Positions 40,579 to 49,319 of a DNA stretch of 64,000 nucleotides are shown here, piece by piece. Positions within the stretch are counted from its first letter, which is position 1, and every line of letters starts with the position of its first letter. Origin of the DNA: Streptomyces mutomycini. Its GTDB lineage: Bacteria; Actinomycetota; Actinomycetes; Streptomycetales; Streptomycetaceae. The stretch spans positions 1 through 64,000 of the forward strand of contig NZ_MAPV01000092.1 in assembly GCF_001700505.1 (NCBI RefSeq). The letters are read 5' to 3'. Position numbers and translations under genes: made by a program. The notes under the pieces were generated by a model. That model did not search any database and was not told the DNA's origin. It saw only the letters and a list, made by a program, of their open reading frames with translations.

Positions 40579-40592
40579 TACCCCTGGGGGTA
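40579..40592. promoter_or_regulatory. CsoR/CstR-type operator
   Basis: TACCCCTGGGGGTA is an inverted repeat flanked by AT-rich bases (ATTA before, TTTAAT after). It lies 18 bp before the start of the CsoR-family regulator and on the start side of the divergent rhodanese pseudogene. Autoregulation is likely. Confidence 0.75.
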
Positions 40593-40600
40593 TTTAATGA

Positions 40601-40900
<300 letters not shown>

Positions 40901-40920
40901 TGTTCCGGCGGCCTTCGCGG

Positions 40921-41154
40921 TCAGACGATCACGTCGACGAGCATGAGGGCCGCCACCGCCAGCAGTACGTCGGCGAAGATGTGGAGGCGGGTCTCCACCA
41001 CGCGGGAGATCCGCACTCCTCGACGGGCGGCAGCGCTCAGCACGGTGCCGATACCCCGGGGCGGGCCCACCGCGACCGCCGCCCATCTCACCCCCGGCCA
41101 GGTAGCTGCGGTTACCGAGGCCCTCCAGGCCGATGGCGTCCATGAAGAGCACAT
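40921..41154 (-). pseudogene. Frameshifted, truncated persulfide dioxygenase (MBL fold) fused to a membrane tail
   Basis: From the GTG at 41152 one frame reads LFMDAIGLEGLGNRSYLAGG. A neighbouring frame continues AAVAVGPPRGIGTVLSAAAR, then RGVRISRVVET. Together these are the N terminus of ETHE1/Blh-like persulfide dioxygenases (GLGNRSYLAG, DPPRDIDRVL, ETHVHND). Where the metal motif HVHNDY should follow, the sequence is RLHIFADVLLAVAALMLVDV and stops, a hydrophobic helix not expected in this family. A deletion has probably joined the start of the dioxygenase to the end of a membrane protein gene, perhaps a TauE-type exporter. The GAAAGGAG ribosome site and operator remain. Confidence 0.65.
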
Positions 41155-41177
41155 CGATACTCCTTTCGCGTGAAAAT

Positions 41178-41191
41178 TACCCCCTGGGGTA
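41178..41191. promoter_or_regulatory. CsoR/CstR-type operator
   Basis: TACCCCCTGGGGTA is a 14-bp inverted repeat immediately upstream of the dioxygenase remnant. Its centre lies 35 bp from a second site at 41213. Confidence 0.75.
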
Positions 41192-41212
41192 TTGCAAACA
41201 CCACTACGCCCG

Positions 41213-41226
41213 TACCCCCCGGGGTA
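41213..41226. promoter_or_regulatory. CsoR/CstR-type operator
   Basis: TACCCCCCGGGGTA is a 14-bp perfect palindrome in front of the DUF302 gene. With the site at 41178 it makes a double operator between the divergent remnant and DUF302 gene. Confidence 0.75.
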
Positions 41227-41305
41227 TATTTCGGCTATGGCGACCGCCACGGCCGCCGCCTGCCCGGCGGTGCTGCCGGAATCGGAAGAAGCGAGGTGGG
41301 ACACC

Positions 41306-41704
41306 GTGCAGTACGACCGCACCGTGCAATTGGAAGGCTCCTTCGAGGAGACGTCGGCAGCTGTCCGCGAGGCCTTGGCCGAACAGGGCTTCGGCGTCCT
41401 CACGGAGATCGACGTGCAGTCCACGCTGAAGGCCAAGCTGGACCACGACATGGAGCCGTACCTGATCCTCGGCGCCTGCAACCCCGCACTCGCCCGGCAG
41501 GCACTGGAGGCCGACCGCTCGATCGGCCTGCTGCTGCCCTGCAATGTCGTGGTCCGCACGGACGGGGAGCACGTGATCGTCCAGGCCGTCGACCCCGGCA
41601 CGATGGTCACCCTGACCGGCATCGCCGCCATGGAGCCGGTCGCCGAGGAGGCCACCCGCCGCCTCGACGCCGCACTCAGCAGCCTCGCAGGACCGAGCGC
41701 GTAG
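41306..41704 (+). CDS. DUF302 domain protein
   Basis: This 132-residue protein is nearly all one DUF302 domain: VREALAEQGFGVLTEIDVQS, DHDMEPYLILGACNPALARQ and LLLPCNVVVRTDGEHVIVQA. GTG 41306 is preferred because AGGTGG lies 6 bases upstream and the family begins there; an ATG at 41237 is in frame but lacks a ribosome site. DUF302 genes are regularly found with CsoR/CstR operators and sulfur genes. The function is unknown. Cys residues in GACNP and LLPCN may be relevant. This is the only intact structural gene left in the cluster. Confidence 0.83.
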   Translation: MQYDRTVQLEGSFEETSAAVREALAEQGFGVLTEIDVQSTLKAKLDHDMEPYLILGACNPALARQALEADRSIGLLLPCNVVVRTDGEHVIVQAVDPGTMVTLTGIAAMEPVAEEATRRLDAALSSLAGPSA

Positions 41705-41750
41705 CCGTCACCGCGGGCCGTAGCCGGTCTCGCGTCGGACGCGGGGCCGA

Positions 41751-42782
41751 CTACGCCGACTGCAGGACCGTCTTGAGCGCGCCGTCCTCGACTGCGGTGG
41801 AAAGGATCTCGTAGGCGTGGCCGACCTCCGTGAGGTCGAGTTTCCGGGTGATGAGCCGCGACAGGGACTCCAGGTGCTTGGGCGCGAGCGCCTTGAGGAG
41901 CCAGTGAGTGGACGACGTGTCGACCTGACCGATGCTGATCGTGACGTTCTTGCGCCACAGCTCTTCGAGGTGCAGGGTCACCGAGGCACCGTGCATACCG
42001 ATGTTCGCGATGTGACCACCCGAACGCACGGCCCGGGTGCACAGGGTGAAACTGTCGGCGCTCCCGGCCGCCTCTACGACCACGTCGGCTCCGGGGCCTT
42101 CGGCCAGCTCTGCGATCAGTTGCCCCGGAAGCTCCGCCGCGTCGGCGCCCAGACCGGTGGCGACCTCCAGGCGACGGGGCGACAGGTCCACCACGATGGT
42201 CCTCGCGGGGGTGTACATCCCCCCGATGACGAGAGCGGCCAGGCCGACGGGCCCTGCCCCGATTATCGCGACCACGGCACCGGGACCGACTTCCCCGTTG
42301 CGCACGCCGAGCTCGAAGGCCGCGGGCAGGACTTCGGAGAACAGGACAGCGGTGCCGCGGTCGAGGGTGTACGGCAGTTTGTGCGTGGAATGGTCGGCAA
42401 AGGGAACACGGACGAACTCCGCCTGCGTGCCGTTCACTTCGTGCCCGAGGAGCCACCCTCCCCCGTACGCGCACTGACCGTACGTTCCCTCGTTGCACCT
42501 CACGCAGTGACCGCAGGCGGAAATGGACGACACGATCACTTCGTCCCCCGGGGCCACGGCGTGCACTTCCGGTCCGACTTCCACGATCTCGCCGACGGCT
42601 TCGTGCCCCAGGACCGTACCCGGCTTCACATCGGCTGCGCCTTCGCGCAGCGTCAGCAGATCGCCTGTGCACACGCTGGTCGTTTCGACCCGCACGAGCG
42701 CATCGGTCGGCTGCTCGATCGCCGGATCGTCGACGGTCTCCCAAAGCCCCTGGCCAGGACCGTGAAAAACGAAACCGTGCAC
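41751..42782 (-). CDS. Zinc-dependent alcohol dehydrogenase (MDR family)
   Basis: This 343-residue protein has the catalytic zinc region VETTSVCTGDLLTLREGAAD and GTVLGHEAVGEIVEVGPEVH, the structural zinc cysteines CGHCVRCNEGTYGQC and the NAD site VVAIIGAGPVGLAALVIGG. The usual CGTDLH after the catalytic Cys is CTGDLL here, a local rearrangement that may alter zinc or substrate binding. The start at 42782 fits the paralogue at 53117-54196 and has AGAGG upstream. It opens the stress island. The role, perhaps aldehyde/alcohol redox balance in low oxygen, is inferred. Confidence 0.87.
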   Translation of the reverse strand: MHGFVFHGPGQGLWETVDDPAIEQPTDALVRVETTSVCTGDLLTLREGAADVKPGTVLGHEAVGEIVEVGPEVHAVAPGDEVIVSSISACGHCVRCNEGTYGQCAYGGGWLLGHEVNGTQAEFVRVPFADHSTHKLPYTLDRGTAVLFSEVLPAAFELGVRNGEVGPGAVVAIIGAGPVGLAALVIGGMYTPARTIVVDLSPRRLEVATGLGADAAELPGQLIAELAEGPGADVVVEAAGSADSFTLCTRAVRSGGHIANIGMHGASVTLHLEELWRKNVTISIGQVDTSSTHWLLKALAPKHLESLSRLITRKLDLTEVGHAYEILSTAVEDGALKTVLQSA

Positions 42783-43117
42783 CGCAATCACCTCTGCAAA
42801 CTTCGTTGACCGGAAGAGCCGCAGCAGATCTCTCTTCCAGTCTCGGAGCGTCGCCCGTTTCCTGCGAGAGACGGACGGGGCAACCCACCGGGACGTTCGG
42901 GCCCCTCCCGTGGGGGGATGCCCGGGACTGTCACCCGGCTGCGGCAGAGAGGAGGGGACCGGTCGGCCCTCCGCGATGCGTCGGACGGCCCTTCAGCGTT
43001 CCCACGGCTACGCGCACACTCGGTGGAGACCGTCAGCCAAGGCATCCGCGACGGCATTGCGGAAGGGTTGTGGTCGCGCAGCGCTAGTCGGAGCCTCGCC
43101 GGAAAGACTGTGACGCC
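42783..43117. other. Divergent promoter region of the stress island
   Basis: This 335-bp gap lies between the alcohol dehydrogenase and the Rv1733c-like gene. It contains no gene I recognise. It holds the CCGGTCGG-type element at 42954-42970 and several GGGAC half-sites (near 42897 and 42933). Confidence 0.5.
42954..42970 (+). promoter_or_regulatory. Shared island promoter element, copy 1
   Basis: GGGGACCGGTCGGCCCT. Its last ten bases, GGTCGGCCCT, recur exactly at 44567-44576 and on the minus strand at 50297-50288, each in a promoter region of this island. It is an imperfect palindrome (GGG...CCC). It is a candidate DevR/OsdR site. Confidence 0.45.
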
Positions 43118-43702
43118 ATGTCCTCAGCGATCTGGAAGCGGGGATGGAACACCCACCCGCTTCGTCGGCGGATCGACGTCCTCGAAGCACGGCTGCTGCT
43201 GCTCCTGTGCGCCGCAGCGGTCGGATGCGCCTCGATGATCGGCGTGGCCCACGGCTGGGCGGCCTACGATCACCAGCGGTCGGTGGCCTCGGAACAGCGG
43301 GCCGCCCGTCATCTCGAACGGGCCCTGGTTCTGAGGGACGCCGCCAGATCGTCGCCGTGGGCGGACGAGTCGGGCCGTACGGAACGCGTGCCCGTGCCGG
43401 TCCGCTGGACCAGCGCCTCCGGCGCACACGTCACGGGGCAGGCGCCGGTGCCCCTGGGCACCCAGCGTGGGGAGTACACGAATCTCTGGCTGGACCGTCA
43501 AGGGCGCATCACCTCCGCCCCGGCCGGGGAGGGTGACGTCTGGACCGGTGCGCTGGCGGCGGGAGCGGGCAGCGCGGCTGTCGTCGCAGGCGTAGGCGCC
43601 CTCGCCGGGCTGGGCGTACGGAGGGTGTGCAACAGGCGCCGCGCGGCCGGCTGGGAGGCCGAGTGGAGCAGGGTGGAACCGCAGTGGAGTCGACGTACCT
43701 GA
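43118..43702 (+). CDS. Rv1733c-like two-helix membrane protein
   Basis: The protein has 194 residues. It has a basic N terminus (WNTHPLRRRIDVLEARLLLL), a first membrane helix at about 25-48, an extracytoplasmic domain of about 90 residues with RVPVPVRWTSASGAHVTGQA and TNLWLDRQGRITSAP, and a second helix at about 140-165 (WTGALAAGAGSAAVVAGVGA). This is the layout of the actinobacterial Rv1733c family, whose mycobacterial member belongs to the DosR dormancy regulon. The function is unknown. Context supports stress-island membership. Confidence 0.8.
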   Translation: MSSAIWKRGWNTHPLRRRIDVLEARLLLLLCAAAVGCASMIGVAHGWAAYDHQRSVASEQRAARHLERALVLRDAARSSPWADESGRTERVPVPVRWTSASGAHVTGQAPVPLGTQRGEYTNLWLDRQGRITSAPAGEGDVWTGALAAGAGSAAVVAGVGALAGLGVRRVCNRRRAAGWEAEWSRVEPQWSRRT

Positions 43703-43766
43703 ACTCCGGCCCGAGCAGCCGGACGACGCGGGGAACGGCCCGCGTGGCCTACCAGGGGAGCCTGAG

Positions 43767-44450
43767 ATGACTGCTTCGCCTCATACCGTGAGCGACCTCA
43801 TGACGCACACCGCCGTCGCTGTCGGGAGCCGGGCCTCGTACAAGGACATTGTCGAGCTGATGAACGAGTGGAAGGTGAGCGCCCTGCCGGTACTCGTCGG
43901 CGAAGGGCGGGTCATAGGAGTGGTGTCGGAGGCGGACCTCCTGCCCAAGGAGGAGAACCGTCCGACTGAGACGTCCGCACCCGGTGACCCTCCGTTCGCG
44001 GATGTCACCAAGGCCGACGCCCTGTACGCGGAGCAGCTCATGTCCAGCCCAGCCGTCACGGTGCACGCGGACGCGACCATAGCCGAGGCGGCGCGCATCA
44101 TGGCACGACGGCATGTGAAGCGTCTGCCGGTGGTGGACGGCGGTGGGCTGCTGCAAGGGGTCGTCAGCAGAGGCGATCTGCTGAAGGTCTTCCTGCGGTC
44201 CGACGAGGACATCGCCGCAGAGGCACGCGACGTGCTGGGCGGGATCGGGGCCGCCGCCGACGTGGACGTACGGGTGTCCGACGGGGTGGTCACCCTGGGG
44301 GGAGCCCTGTCGGACCGTGCACTGGTCCCCCTGATCGCCCGCGCCGTCCGGGCGGTGGAGGGGGTGGTGGACATACGTCTCGACCTGCGCGACCGTGAAG
44401 GCCAGGACGACGCGCGGGCGGCGGGGCACGCAGCCGGGAGCGGGGAATGA
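43767..44450 (+). CDS. CBS-pair protein with C-terminal BON domain
   Basis: The protein has 227 residues. Two CBS motifs (about 8-65 and 88-145) are visible as TVSDLMTHTAVAVGSRASYK and AEQLMSSPAVTVHADATIAE, with VSALPVLVGEGRVIGVVSEA and VKRLPVVDGGGLLQGVVSRG. A BON domain (about 150-215) has VRVSDGVVTLGGALSDRALV. CBS pairs bind adenine nucleotides; BON is a membrane or ligand-binding module. GGGGAG precedes the ATG. A paralogue lies at 48654-49319. Mycobacterial Hrp1 (Rv2626c), a DosR target, is a CBS protein without BON. Confidence 0.9.
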   Translation: MTASPHTVSDLMTHTAVAVGSRASYKDIVELMNEWKVSALPVLVGEGRVIGVVSEADLLPKEENRPTETSAPGDPPFADVTKADALYAEQLMSSPAVTVHADATIAEAARIMARRHVKRLPVVDGGGLLQGVVSRGDLLKVFLRSDEDIAAEARDVLGGIGAAADVDVRVSDGVVTLGGALSDRALVPLIARAVRAVEGVVDIRLDLRDREGQDDARAAGHAAGSGE

Positions 44451-44558
44451 GAGGCTGCGCGCCACTTCGTCCGGGCGGCCGGGGGCCCCGTCCGGCCTGC
44501 GGCCTCCCTGCCGCGAAGGGCCACGCCGTCGGAGCGATGCCCGTCTCCCTCTCCCAGA

Positions 44559-44576
44559 GGTGCCCCGGTCGGCCCT
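44559..44576 (+). promoter_or_regulatory. Shared island promoter element, copy 2
   Basis: GGTGCCCCGGTCGGCCCT lies about 110 bp upstream of the nicotinate phosphoribosyltransferase start. It shares the exact 10-mer GGTCGGCCCT with copies 1 and 3. Confidence 0.4.
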
Positions 44577-44684
44577 TCACACGGGCTGCTGCTCCGGGGA
44601 ACGCTGGATGAGTGAGCAGAGGCCTTCCTGCCGGGACGGCCGCTCCGTCGCCTTCCGTCACACCGGGGAGAAGGGGTGAGCGTC

Positions 44685-46043
44685 ATGTCGCACGTCACGA
44701 CCACCGATCTGTACGAGGTGTCGATGGCGCTCTCCTATCTGCGCGAAGGACTGACCGACGACGCCACGTTCAGCCTTTTCGTGCGCGGGCTGCCCGAGGG
44801 CCGCGGCTTCCTGGTGAGCGCGGGACTGGAGCCGGTTCTCGACTTCCTGAGCGGTTTTCGCGTCACCACGGACGATGCGGAGGACTTCGCCGCGGCTCTG
44901 CGCTGCCGGCCCGACGATGTGCGACCACTGGTCGGCCTCGGCTTCGAGGGTGAGGTCCGAGCTGTGCCGGAAGGAAGGGCGGTTCTGTCCGGGGAGCCGC
45001 TGCTGGAAGTCACCGCGCCCCTGCCGCAGGCGCAACTCGTGGAGACCTGGCTGCTGAGTCAGGTCAGCCATCAGACCGCCGTCGCGTCCAAAGCGGCACG
45101 ATGCGTGCTCGCGGCGGCCGAGCACCCCGTCGTCGATTTCTCCCTGCGCCGTGCGCACGGGCCGGAGGCCGGTATGCAGGCGGCCAGAGTGGGGTCGATG
45201 GTCGGCTTCACCGGCACCAGCAACGTCGCCGCGGCTCTCAGGTGGAACACACGGGCTTCCGGCACCATGGCGCACTCGTACATCGAGGCCTTCGGCGACG
45301 AGGAAGCCGCGTTCACGGCGTTCGCGCGGGGCCGTCCCGGTCCGGTCACCTTCCTGGTCGACACCTACGACACGGCCGGCGGCGTCGTGACCGCCGCTCG
45401 GGTCCTGAACACCCTGCGGCGAGGCCCGGGGTCGGCGATCCGGCTCGACAGCGGTGATCTCGCGGACCTGGCCCGGCGGTCGCGCGGCATCCTGGACGAC
45501 GCGGGGCTGCCGGACGTCGCCATCATCGCCAGCGGTGGTCTCGACGAGTACCGCATCGACCAGCTGGTCCGTTGTGGCGCACCCATCGACGTCTATGCAG
45601 TCGGGACCAAAGTGGGGACCTCGGCGGACGCCCCGTATCTCGATACCGCCTACAAGCTGGTGGAGTACGCCGGCCGTCCGGTGATGAAGCTCTCGGCCGC
45701 CAAGGTGACCGCGCCAGGACGCAAACAGGTCTTCCGCTCCCGTGAAGCGGGAGATGTGATCGCACTGGCGGACGAAGAGGTGCCCGAGGGCACGGAGCCT
45801 CTGCTGCGTACGGTCATGTCCGCGGGACGCCGCACCGGGGCGCCCGACACCCTGGCTGCGGCACATGACCGGTTCGTGGCCGATATGGCCGCCCTCCCCC
45901 GGTCCGCGCGCAGCATCGGCGACCCGGAACCGCCCGTTCCCGCCGTGTCCACCCGTCTCTCGAACCTGACCTCCGACGTCCGCCGGCGCCTGGAGAAGGA
46001 CGTCCAGAAACGGAGAGCGGCATGGGCGGACGAGGGCACATGA
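44685..46043 (+). CDS. pncB: Nicotinate phosphoribosyltransferase
   Basis: This enzyme of about 452 residues turns nicotinate and PRPP into NaMN for NAD salvage. It shows the N-terminal TTTDLYEVSMALSYLREG (TDLY motif), the conserved PVVDFSLRRAHGPEAGMQAA (catalytic His region), VGFTGTSNVAAALRW, LVDTYDTAGGV, IRLDSGDLADLARRS and IIASGGLDEYRIDQL. ATG 44685 has GGAGAAGGGG upstream; a GTG at 44676 is also in frame. Its position in this island parallels Rv0573c (PncB2), a DosR-regulon gene, so it may keep NAD available during dormancy. Confidence 0.92.
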   Translation: MSHVTTTDLYEVSMALSYLREGLTDDATFSLFVRGLPEGRGFLVSAGLEPVLDFLSGFRVTTDDAEDFAAALRCRPDDVRPLVGLGFEGEVRAVPEGRAVLSGEPLLEVTAPLPQAQLVETWLLSQVSHQTAVASKAARCVLAAAEHPVVDFSLRRAHGPEAGMQAARVGSMVGFTGTSNVAAALRWNTRASGTMAHSYIEAFGDEEAAFTAFARGRPGPVTFLVDTYDTAGGVVTAARVLNTLRRGPGSAIRLDSGDLADLARRSRGILDDAGLPDVAIIASGGLDEYRIDQLVRCGAPIDVYAVGTKVGTSADAPYLDTAYKLVEYAGRPVMKLSAAKVTAPGRKQVFRSREAGDVIALADEEVPEGTEPLLRTVMSAGRRTGAPDTLAAAHDRFVADMAALPRSARSIGDPEPPVPAVSTRLSNLTSDVRRRLEKDVQKRRAAWADEGT

Positions 46044-46122
46044 GCCTCCCCCGGACTCCGCGGGGGACCGGACCGCTGCGGCATCCCCGCAGCGACCCCT
46101 CCAGCACTGCGAGGCGATCACC

Positions 46123-47013
46123 ATGACGGGCAATGTGACAGCAGGACTGAACGGAACGCCGGAGAGTTTCGCAGCCGTGAGATGGGCCGCCCGCGAGGCA
46201 TCCCTCAGACAGCTGCCCCTTCGGATCCTCCATGTACGCGAGTGGCCCCTCACCCCCGAGGTACCGGTCCCGCCGCAGCAGTCCGAGGAGGACGACGCGC
46301 TGCTCGCGAAGGCGGCGCGGATGGCCGCGCTCGATCGACCGGGCCTGGACGTCACCACGGACAACCTGTCCGGTCGCAACCCCACGCTGATGCTCATGGC
46401 CGAGGTCGACGCACCCGGAAGGGTGGAACTGCTGGTGCTCGGCTCACGAGGGCTGAACACCGTCGCCGGCTTCCTCGTGGGCTCCACCTCGCTTCCGGTG
46501 GTCGCCGCGTCCGAACGGCCGGTCGTACTCGTCCGCAGCAAGGAACCCGCTGAAGCGGAGGAGGCGGATGCCGCTCCCGGGAGCGAGGAGCTGGTCCTCG
46601 GTGTCGACCTCAAGGGAACAGGGGCCGACGAGGAGCTGCTGGCGTTCGGTTTCACCGAGGCGGCCCGCAGGCACAGCCGCCTCCGGATCGTGCACGCGTG
46701 GTCCCTGCCCGCGATGTACTCGTACGCCCAGACCGCCGATCCGGGGCTGGGCGACGAACTCGCCGGTCACATCGCAGACACCCTGGAACGCACCGTCGCT
46801 CCGTGGCAGGAGCGCTTCCCCGATGTGGCGGTCCAGGCCAGGGCCGTGGTGGGGACACCGGGCGCGGAGCTGGTGTACGCGTCGCCCGGCGCCGGACTGC
46901 TGATCGTCGGCCGTCGTCGGCGCAAGCTGCCGGTGGGTCCCCGGCTCGGGCACGTGGCGCACGCGGTGATCCATCATGCGGCCTGCCCCGTCGCCGTGGT
47001 CCCTCACATATGA
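46123..47013 (+). CDS. Universal stress protein, tandem UspA domains
   Basis: The protein has 296 residues with two UspA folds. Domain 1 (about 1-143) has VTAGLNGTPESFAAVRWAAR and the ATP loop VLGSRGLNTVAGFLVGSTSL (G2xG9xGS). Domain 2 (about 150-296) has LVLGVDLKGTGADEELLAFG and LIVGRRRRKLPVGPRLGHVA, where the ATP loop is altered. This two-domain layout is that of mycobacterial Rv2623-type dormancy proteins. An element GGGGACCGGACCGC lies about 50 bp upstream. The Acg-like gene follows after 23 bp and is probably co-transcribed. Confidence 0.9.
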   Translation: MTGNVTAGLNGTPESFAAVRWAAREASLRQLPLRILHVREWPLTPEVPVPPQQSEEDDALLAKAARMAALDRPGLDVTTDNLSGRNPTLMLMAEVDAPGRVELLVLGSRGLNTVAGFLVGSTSLPVVAASERPVVLVRSKEPAEAEEADAAPGSEELVLGVDLKGTGADEELLAFGFTEAARRHSRLRIVHAWSLPAMYSYAQTADPGLGDELAGHIADTLERTVAPWQERFPDVAVQARAVVGTPGAELVYASPGAGLLIVGRRRRKLPVGPRLGHVAHAVIHHAACPVAVVPHI

Positions 47014-47036
47014 CGCCTCGTCGGGAAGGAGTACCG

Positions 47037-48032
47037 ATGCCGACTCGACACGCGGATGTCGCGGCAGTGAGCGCGTGGATCAGCGACGCCACCATGGCAC
47101 CGTCCATGCACAACGCCCAGCCCTGGCGGTTCCGGTACGCACCAGCCATGAACGTACTCGATCTGCGTATGGACACGGCACGCTCCATGCCCCGCGCGGA
47201 CCCCTCCGACCGCGGCATGCACATCAGCTGCGGTGCGGCACTGTTCAACCTTCGCGTGGCTGCCGCGCACGCCGGATGGTCCGCGCGCGTCCGGTTGCTG
47301 CCGGATCCCGCCGATCCCGCTCTGGCCGCCACCGTGGTGTTCACCGAGTACGACGGGACCGACCCCTTGTCCATGCTGTATCCGGCGATCGTTCGCCGGC
47401 ACAGCAGCCGCGAGCCCTTCACCGACGAGTCGGTCCCCGATGCCCTCCTCGATGGCCTGAGTGGTGCTGCCCGGTCCGAGGGCGCGAGCATGACCGTCCT
47501 GAACGACTGGCAGCTCGACGCTGTGCTCGACGTGGTCGAGGAGGCCCGGCAGGACGAATCACTGTCACCTGGCGTCCGGGACGAGATCGCTGGATGGACG
47601 GGAGCCGGAGCCAAGGACTCCGCCGGGATCCCCGGTTATGCCTTCGGGCCGAAGCGCCGGGACGGCCGGGCACCGGTGAGGGACTTCGCCGCGGGCCGTC
47701 CGGACCCCGGCCGTGAGTCGGCGGTGTTCGAGCAGTCTCCCTGCCTCACGGTGCTCGGGACGTCCGCCGACCGCCCTCAGGACTGGCTGCTCGCCGGCCA
47801 GGCCCTGGAACGGGTCCTCCTGCAGGCGACCCTGGACGGGCTGTCCACCTCGCTCAACTCGCAGGCCGTCGAGAGCGCCGAGCTGCGGTGGCTGTTGCGG
47901 GATCCACACGCACCCGCGGCGTCAGCGTTCCCTCAGATGCTGCTCCGGCTCGGATACGGCCCCCGCGTCCCCCGGACGCCCCGTCGAGCGGTGAGCGACG
48001 TGCTCGACATCGAACGGCAGACACCGCCCTGA
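47037..48032 (+). CDS. Acg-family FMN-binding nitroreductase-like protein
   Basis: This 331-residue protein of the Acg (Rv2032/Rv3131) family has nitroreductase-fold halves: DATMAPSMHNAQPWRFRYAP (FMN-site S/HNxQPW), GMHISCGAALFNLRVAAAHA, VRRHSSREPFTDESVP and LLAGQALERVLLQATLDGLS with LNSQAVE. Mycobacterial Acg proteins bind FMN with a lid that blocks catalysis and may sequester the flavin in dormancy. ATG 47037 follows GGAAGGAG. It forms an operon with the upstream tandem UspA gene. Confidence 0.88.
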   Translation: MPTRHADVAAVSAWISDATMAPSMHNAQPWRFRYAPAMNVLDLRMDTARSMPRADPSDRGMHISCGAALFNLRVAAAHAGWSARVRLLPDPADPALAATVVFTEYDGTDPLSMLYPAIVRRHSSREPFTDESVPDALLDGLSGAARSEGASMTVLNDWQLDAVLDVVEEARQDESLSPGVRDEIAGWTGAGAKDSAGIPGYAFGPKRRDGRAPVRDFAAGRPDPGRESAVFEQSPCLTVLGTSADRPQDWLLAGQALERVLLQATLDGLSTSLNSQAVESAELRWLLRDPHAPAASAFPQMLLRLGYGPRVPRTPRRAVSDVLDIERQTPP

Positions 48033-48132
48033 TACCGGCGACGCAGCCAGGACGATGCCGTCTCCACTGGCGCGGCGCCCGTAGCCCGGGCAGTGTGGAC
48101 GAACGGGGACTCCGAGAAGCGGTGAGGCGGTC

Positions 48133-48582
48133 ATGGACAGCAGCAGCAGGGAACCCACCCCTCGCGTCGTAGTCGGCGTCGACGGCTCCGGCCCCTCCCA
48201 GGAGGCCCTCCGCTGGGCAGCGGACCATGCGCAGCTCACCGGCGCGGTCGTCGAAGCCGTGTGCGCCTGGGACACCCCCTCCGAGATCGGCTGGGCCGGA
48301 CCGGCCACGGAAGCCGGCTTCGACCTGGAGCGCGCTCGTCTGCGCTTCACCGAGGGTGTCCGAGCGGTGTTCGGCGACGTTCAGCCTGCCGAGGTGCGGG
48401 AGATGCTGGTGCAGGGTGATCCTTCCGAGGTTCTGGTCAAGGCTTCGGAGGGGGCCGACCTTCTTGTCGTCGGCAACAGGGGGCGCGGCGGCTTCGCGCG
48501 GGCCATGCTGGGTTCCGTGAGCCAGCGTTGCGCTCAGCACGCCAAGTGTCCCGTGGTCGTCGTACGTGCAAACCCCCACTGA
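48133..48582 (+). CDS. Universal stress protein, single UspA domain
   Basis: This 149-residue UspA protein has an intact ATP-binding loop: PRVVVGVDGSGPSQEALRWA at the N terminus and LLVVGNRGRGGFARAMLGSV (G2xG9xGS), ending KCPVVVVRA. Such proteins dimerise and sense ATP. GTGAGG lies upstream of the ATG. It is convergent with the CBS-BON gene and independent of the two-domain UspA genes nearby. Confidence 0.92.
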   Translation: MDSSSREPTPRVVVGVDGSGPSQEALRWAADHAQLTGAVVEAVCAWDTPSEIGWAGPATEAGFDLERARLRFTEGVRAVFGDVQPAEVREMLVQGDPSEVLVKASEGADLLVVGNRGRGGFARAMLGSVSQRCAQHAKCPVVVVRANPH

Positions 48583-48653
48583 CGCCAAACCCCACTGCCG
48601 CGGCCGGGTGCGTGGGCCCCCGGTCCGTCAACCGGCAGACGGCCCCGTCCGGG

Positions 48654-49319
48654 TCAAGGCGTCGCCGCTGCGGCCGGGCCGCTGAGATGGCACCGTGCAT
48701 CGACCACGCCCTCCACCGCTCCGGCCAGCCGTTCGGCGACGGGAATCAGCGCGGCATCACGGACGGTTCCGGTGATCGCCACGCGCCCTTCGGTCACCTC
48801 GACCCGGATGTCCCCGTGCGAGATGGGGAACAGCCGGTCGACGACCTCCCGGCGCACCTCGTCGGCAAGCTCCTCGTCCGTCCGGAGGAACACCTTGAGC
48901 AGATCGGCCCGGCTCACGATTCCTTTGAGAACCCCGTGTCCGTCGACGACCGGGAGACGCTTGACCCCGTGGTGCGCCATGAGCCGGGCGGCTTCGGGTA
49001 GGGGCGCGTACGCGGAAACAGTGACGGCGGGAGAAGACATGAGGTCCCGTGCGGTCACTGCTCCAGCCTTGGCGTAATCCGCCAGGCGCTCCCTCTGACC
49101 GATCATGGTCGCGTCCGTGTCCCGTAGTTCCTCCTTCGCCAGCAGGTCCGCTTCGGAGATCACCCCCACCACCCTGCCCTCACCCTCCAGCACGGGCACA
49201 GCGGTGACCTGCCACTGATCGATGGCGGTCACGATCTCCTTGAAACGTGCGTCGAGGCCCACTGCGACGACGGTTTTCGTCATGACATCGTCCACACGGT
49301 GAGGTGACCGGCGGTTCAT
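48654..49319 (-). CDS. CBS-pair protein with C-terminal BON domain (paralogue)
   Basis: The protein has 221 residues and the same layout as the protein at 43767. CBS1 is VDDVMTKTVVAVGLDARFKE and VTAVPVLEGEGRVVGVISEA, CBS2 is ARDLMSSPAVTVSAYAPLPE and VKRLPVVDGHGVLKGIVSRA, and the BON domain has IRVEVTEGRVAITGTVRDAA. Its start overlaps the stop of the tandem UspA gene (49316-50218) by 4 bp, so the two are translationally coupled. It likely senses adenine nucleotide or redox state. Confidence 0.9.
   Translation of the reverse strand: MNRRSPHRVDDVMTKTVVAVGLDARFKEIVTAIDQWQVTAVPVLEGEGRVVGVISEADLLAKEELRDTDATMIGQRERLADYAKAGAVTARDLMSSPAVTVSAYAPLPEAARLMAHHGVKRLPVVDGHGVLKGIVSRADLLKVFLRTDEELADEVRREVVDRLFPISHGDIRVEVTEGRVAITGTVRDAALIPVAERLAGAVEGVVDARCHLSGPAAAATP

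Noticed and set aside
48610..48640. GGGCCCCCGGTCCGTC, similar to the island promoter element
   Set aside because: It lies between the 3' ends of two convergent genes, so it cannot be a promoter operator for them; likely chance in GC-rich sequence.
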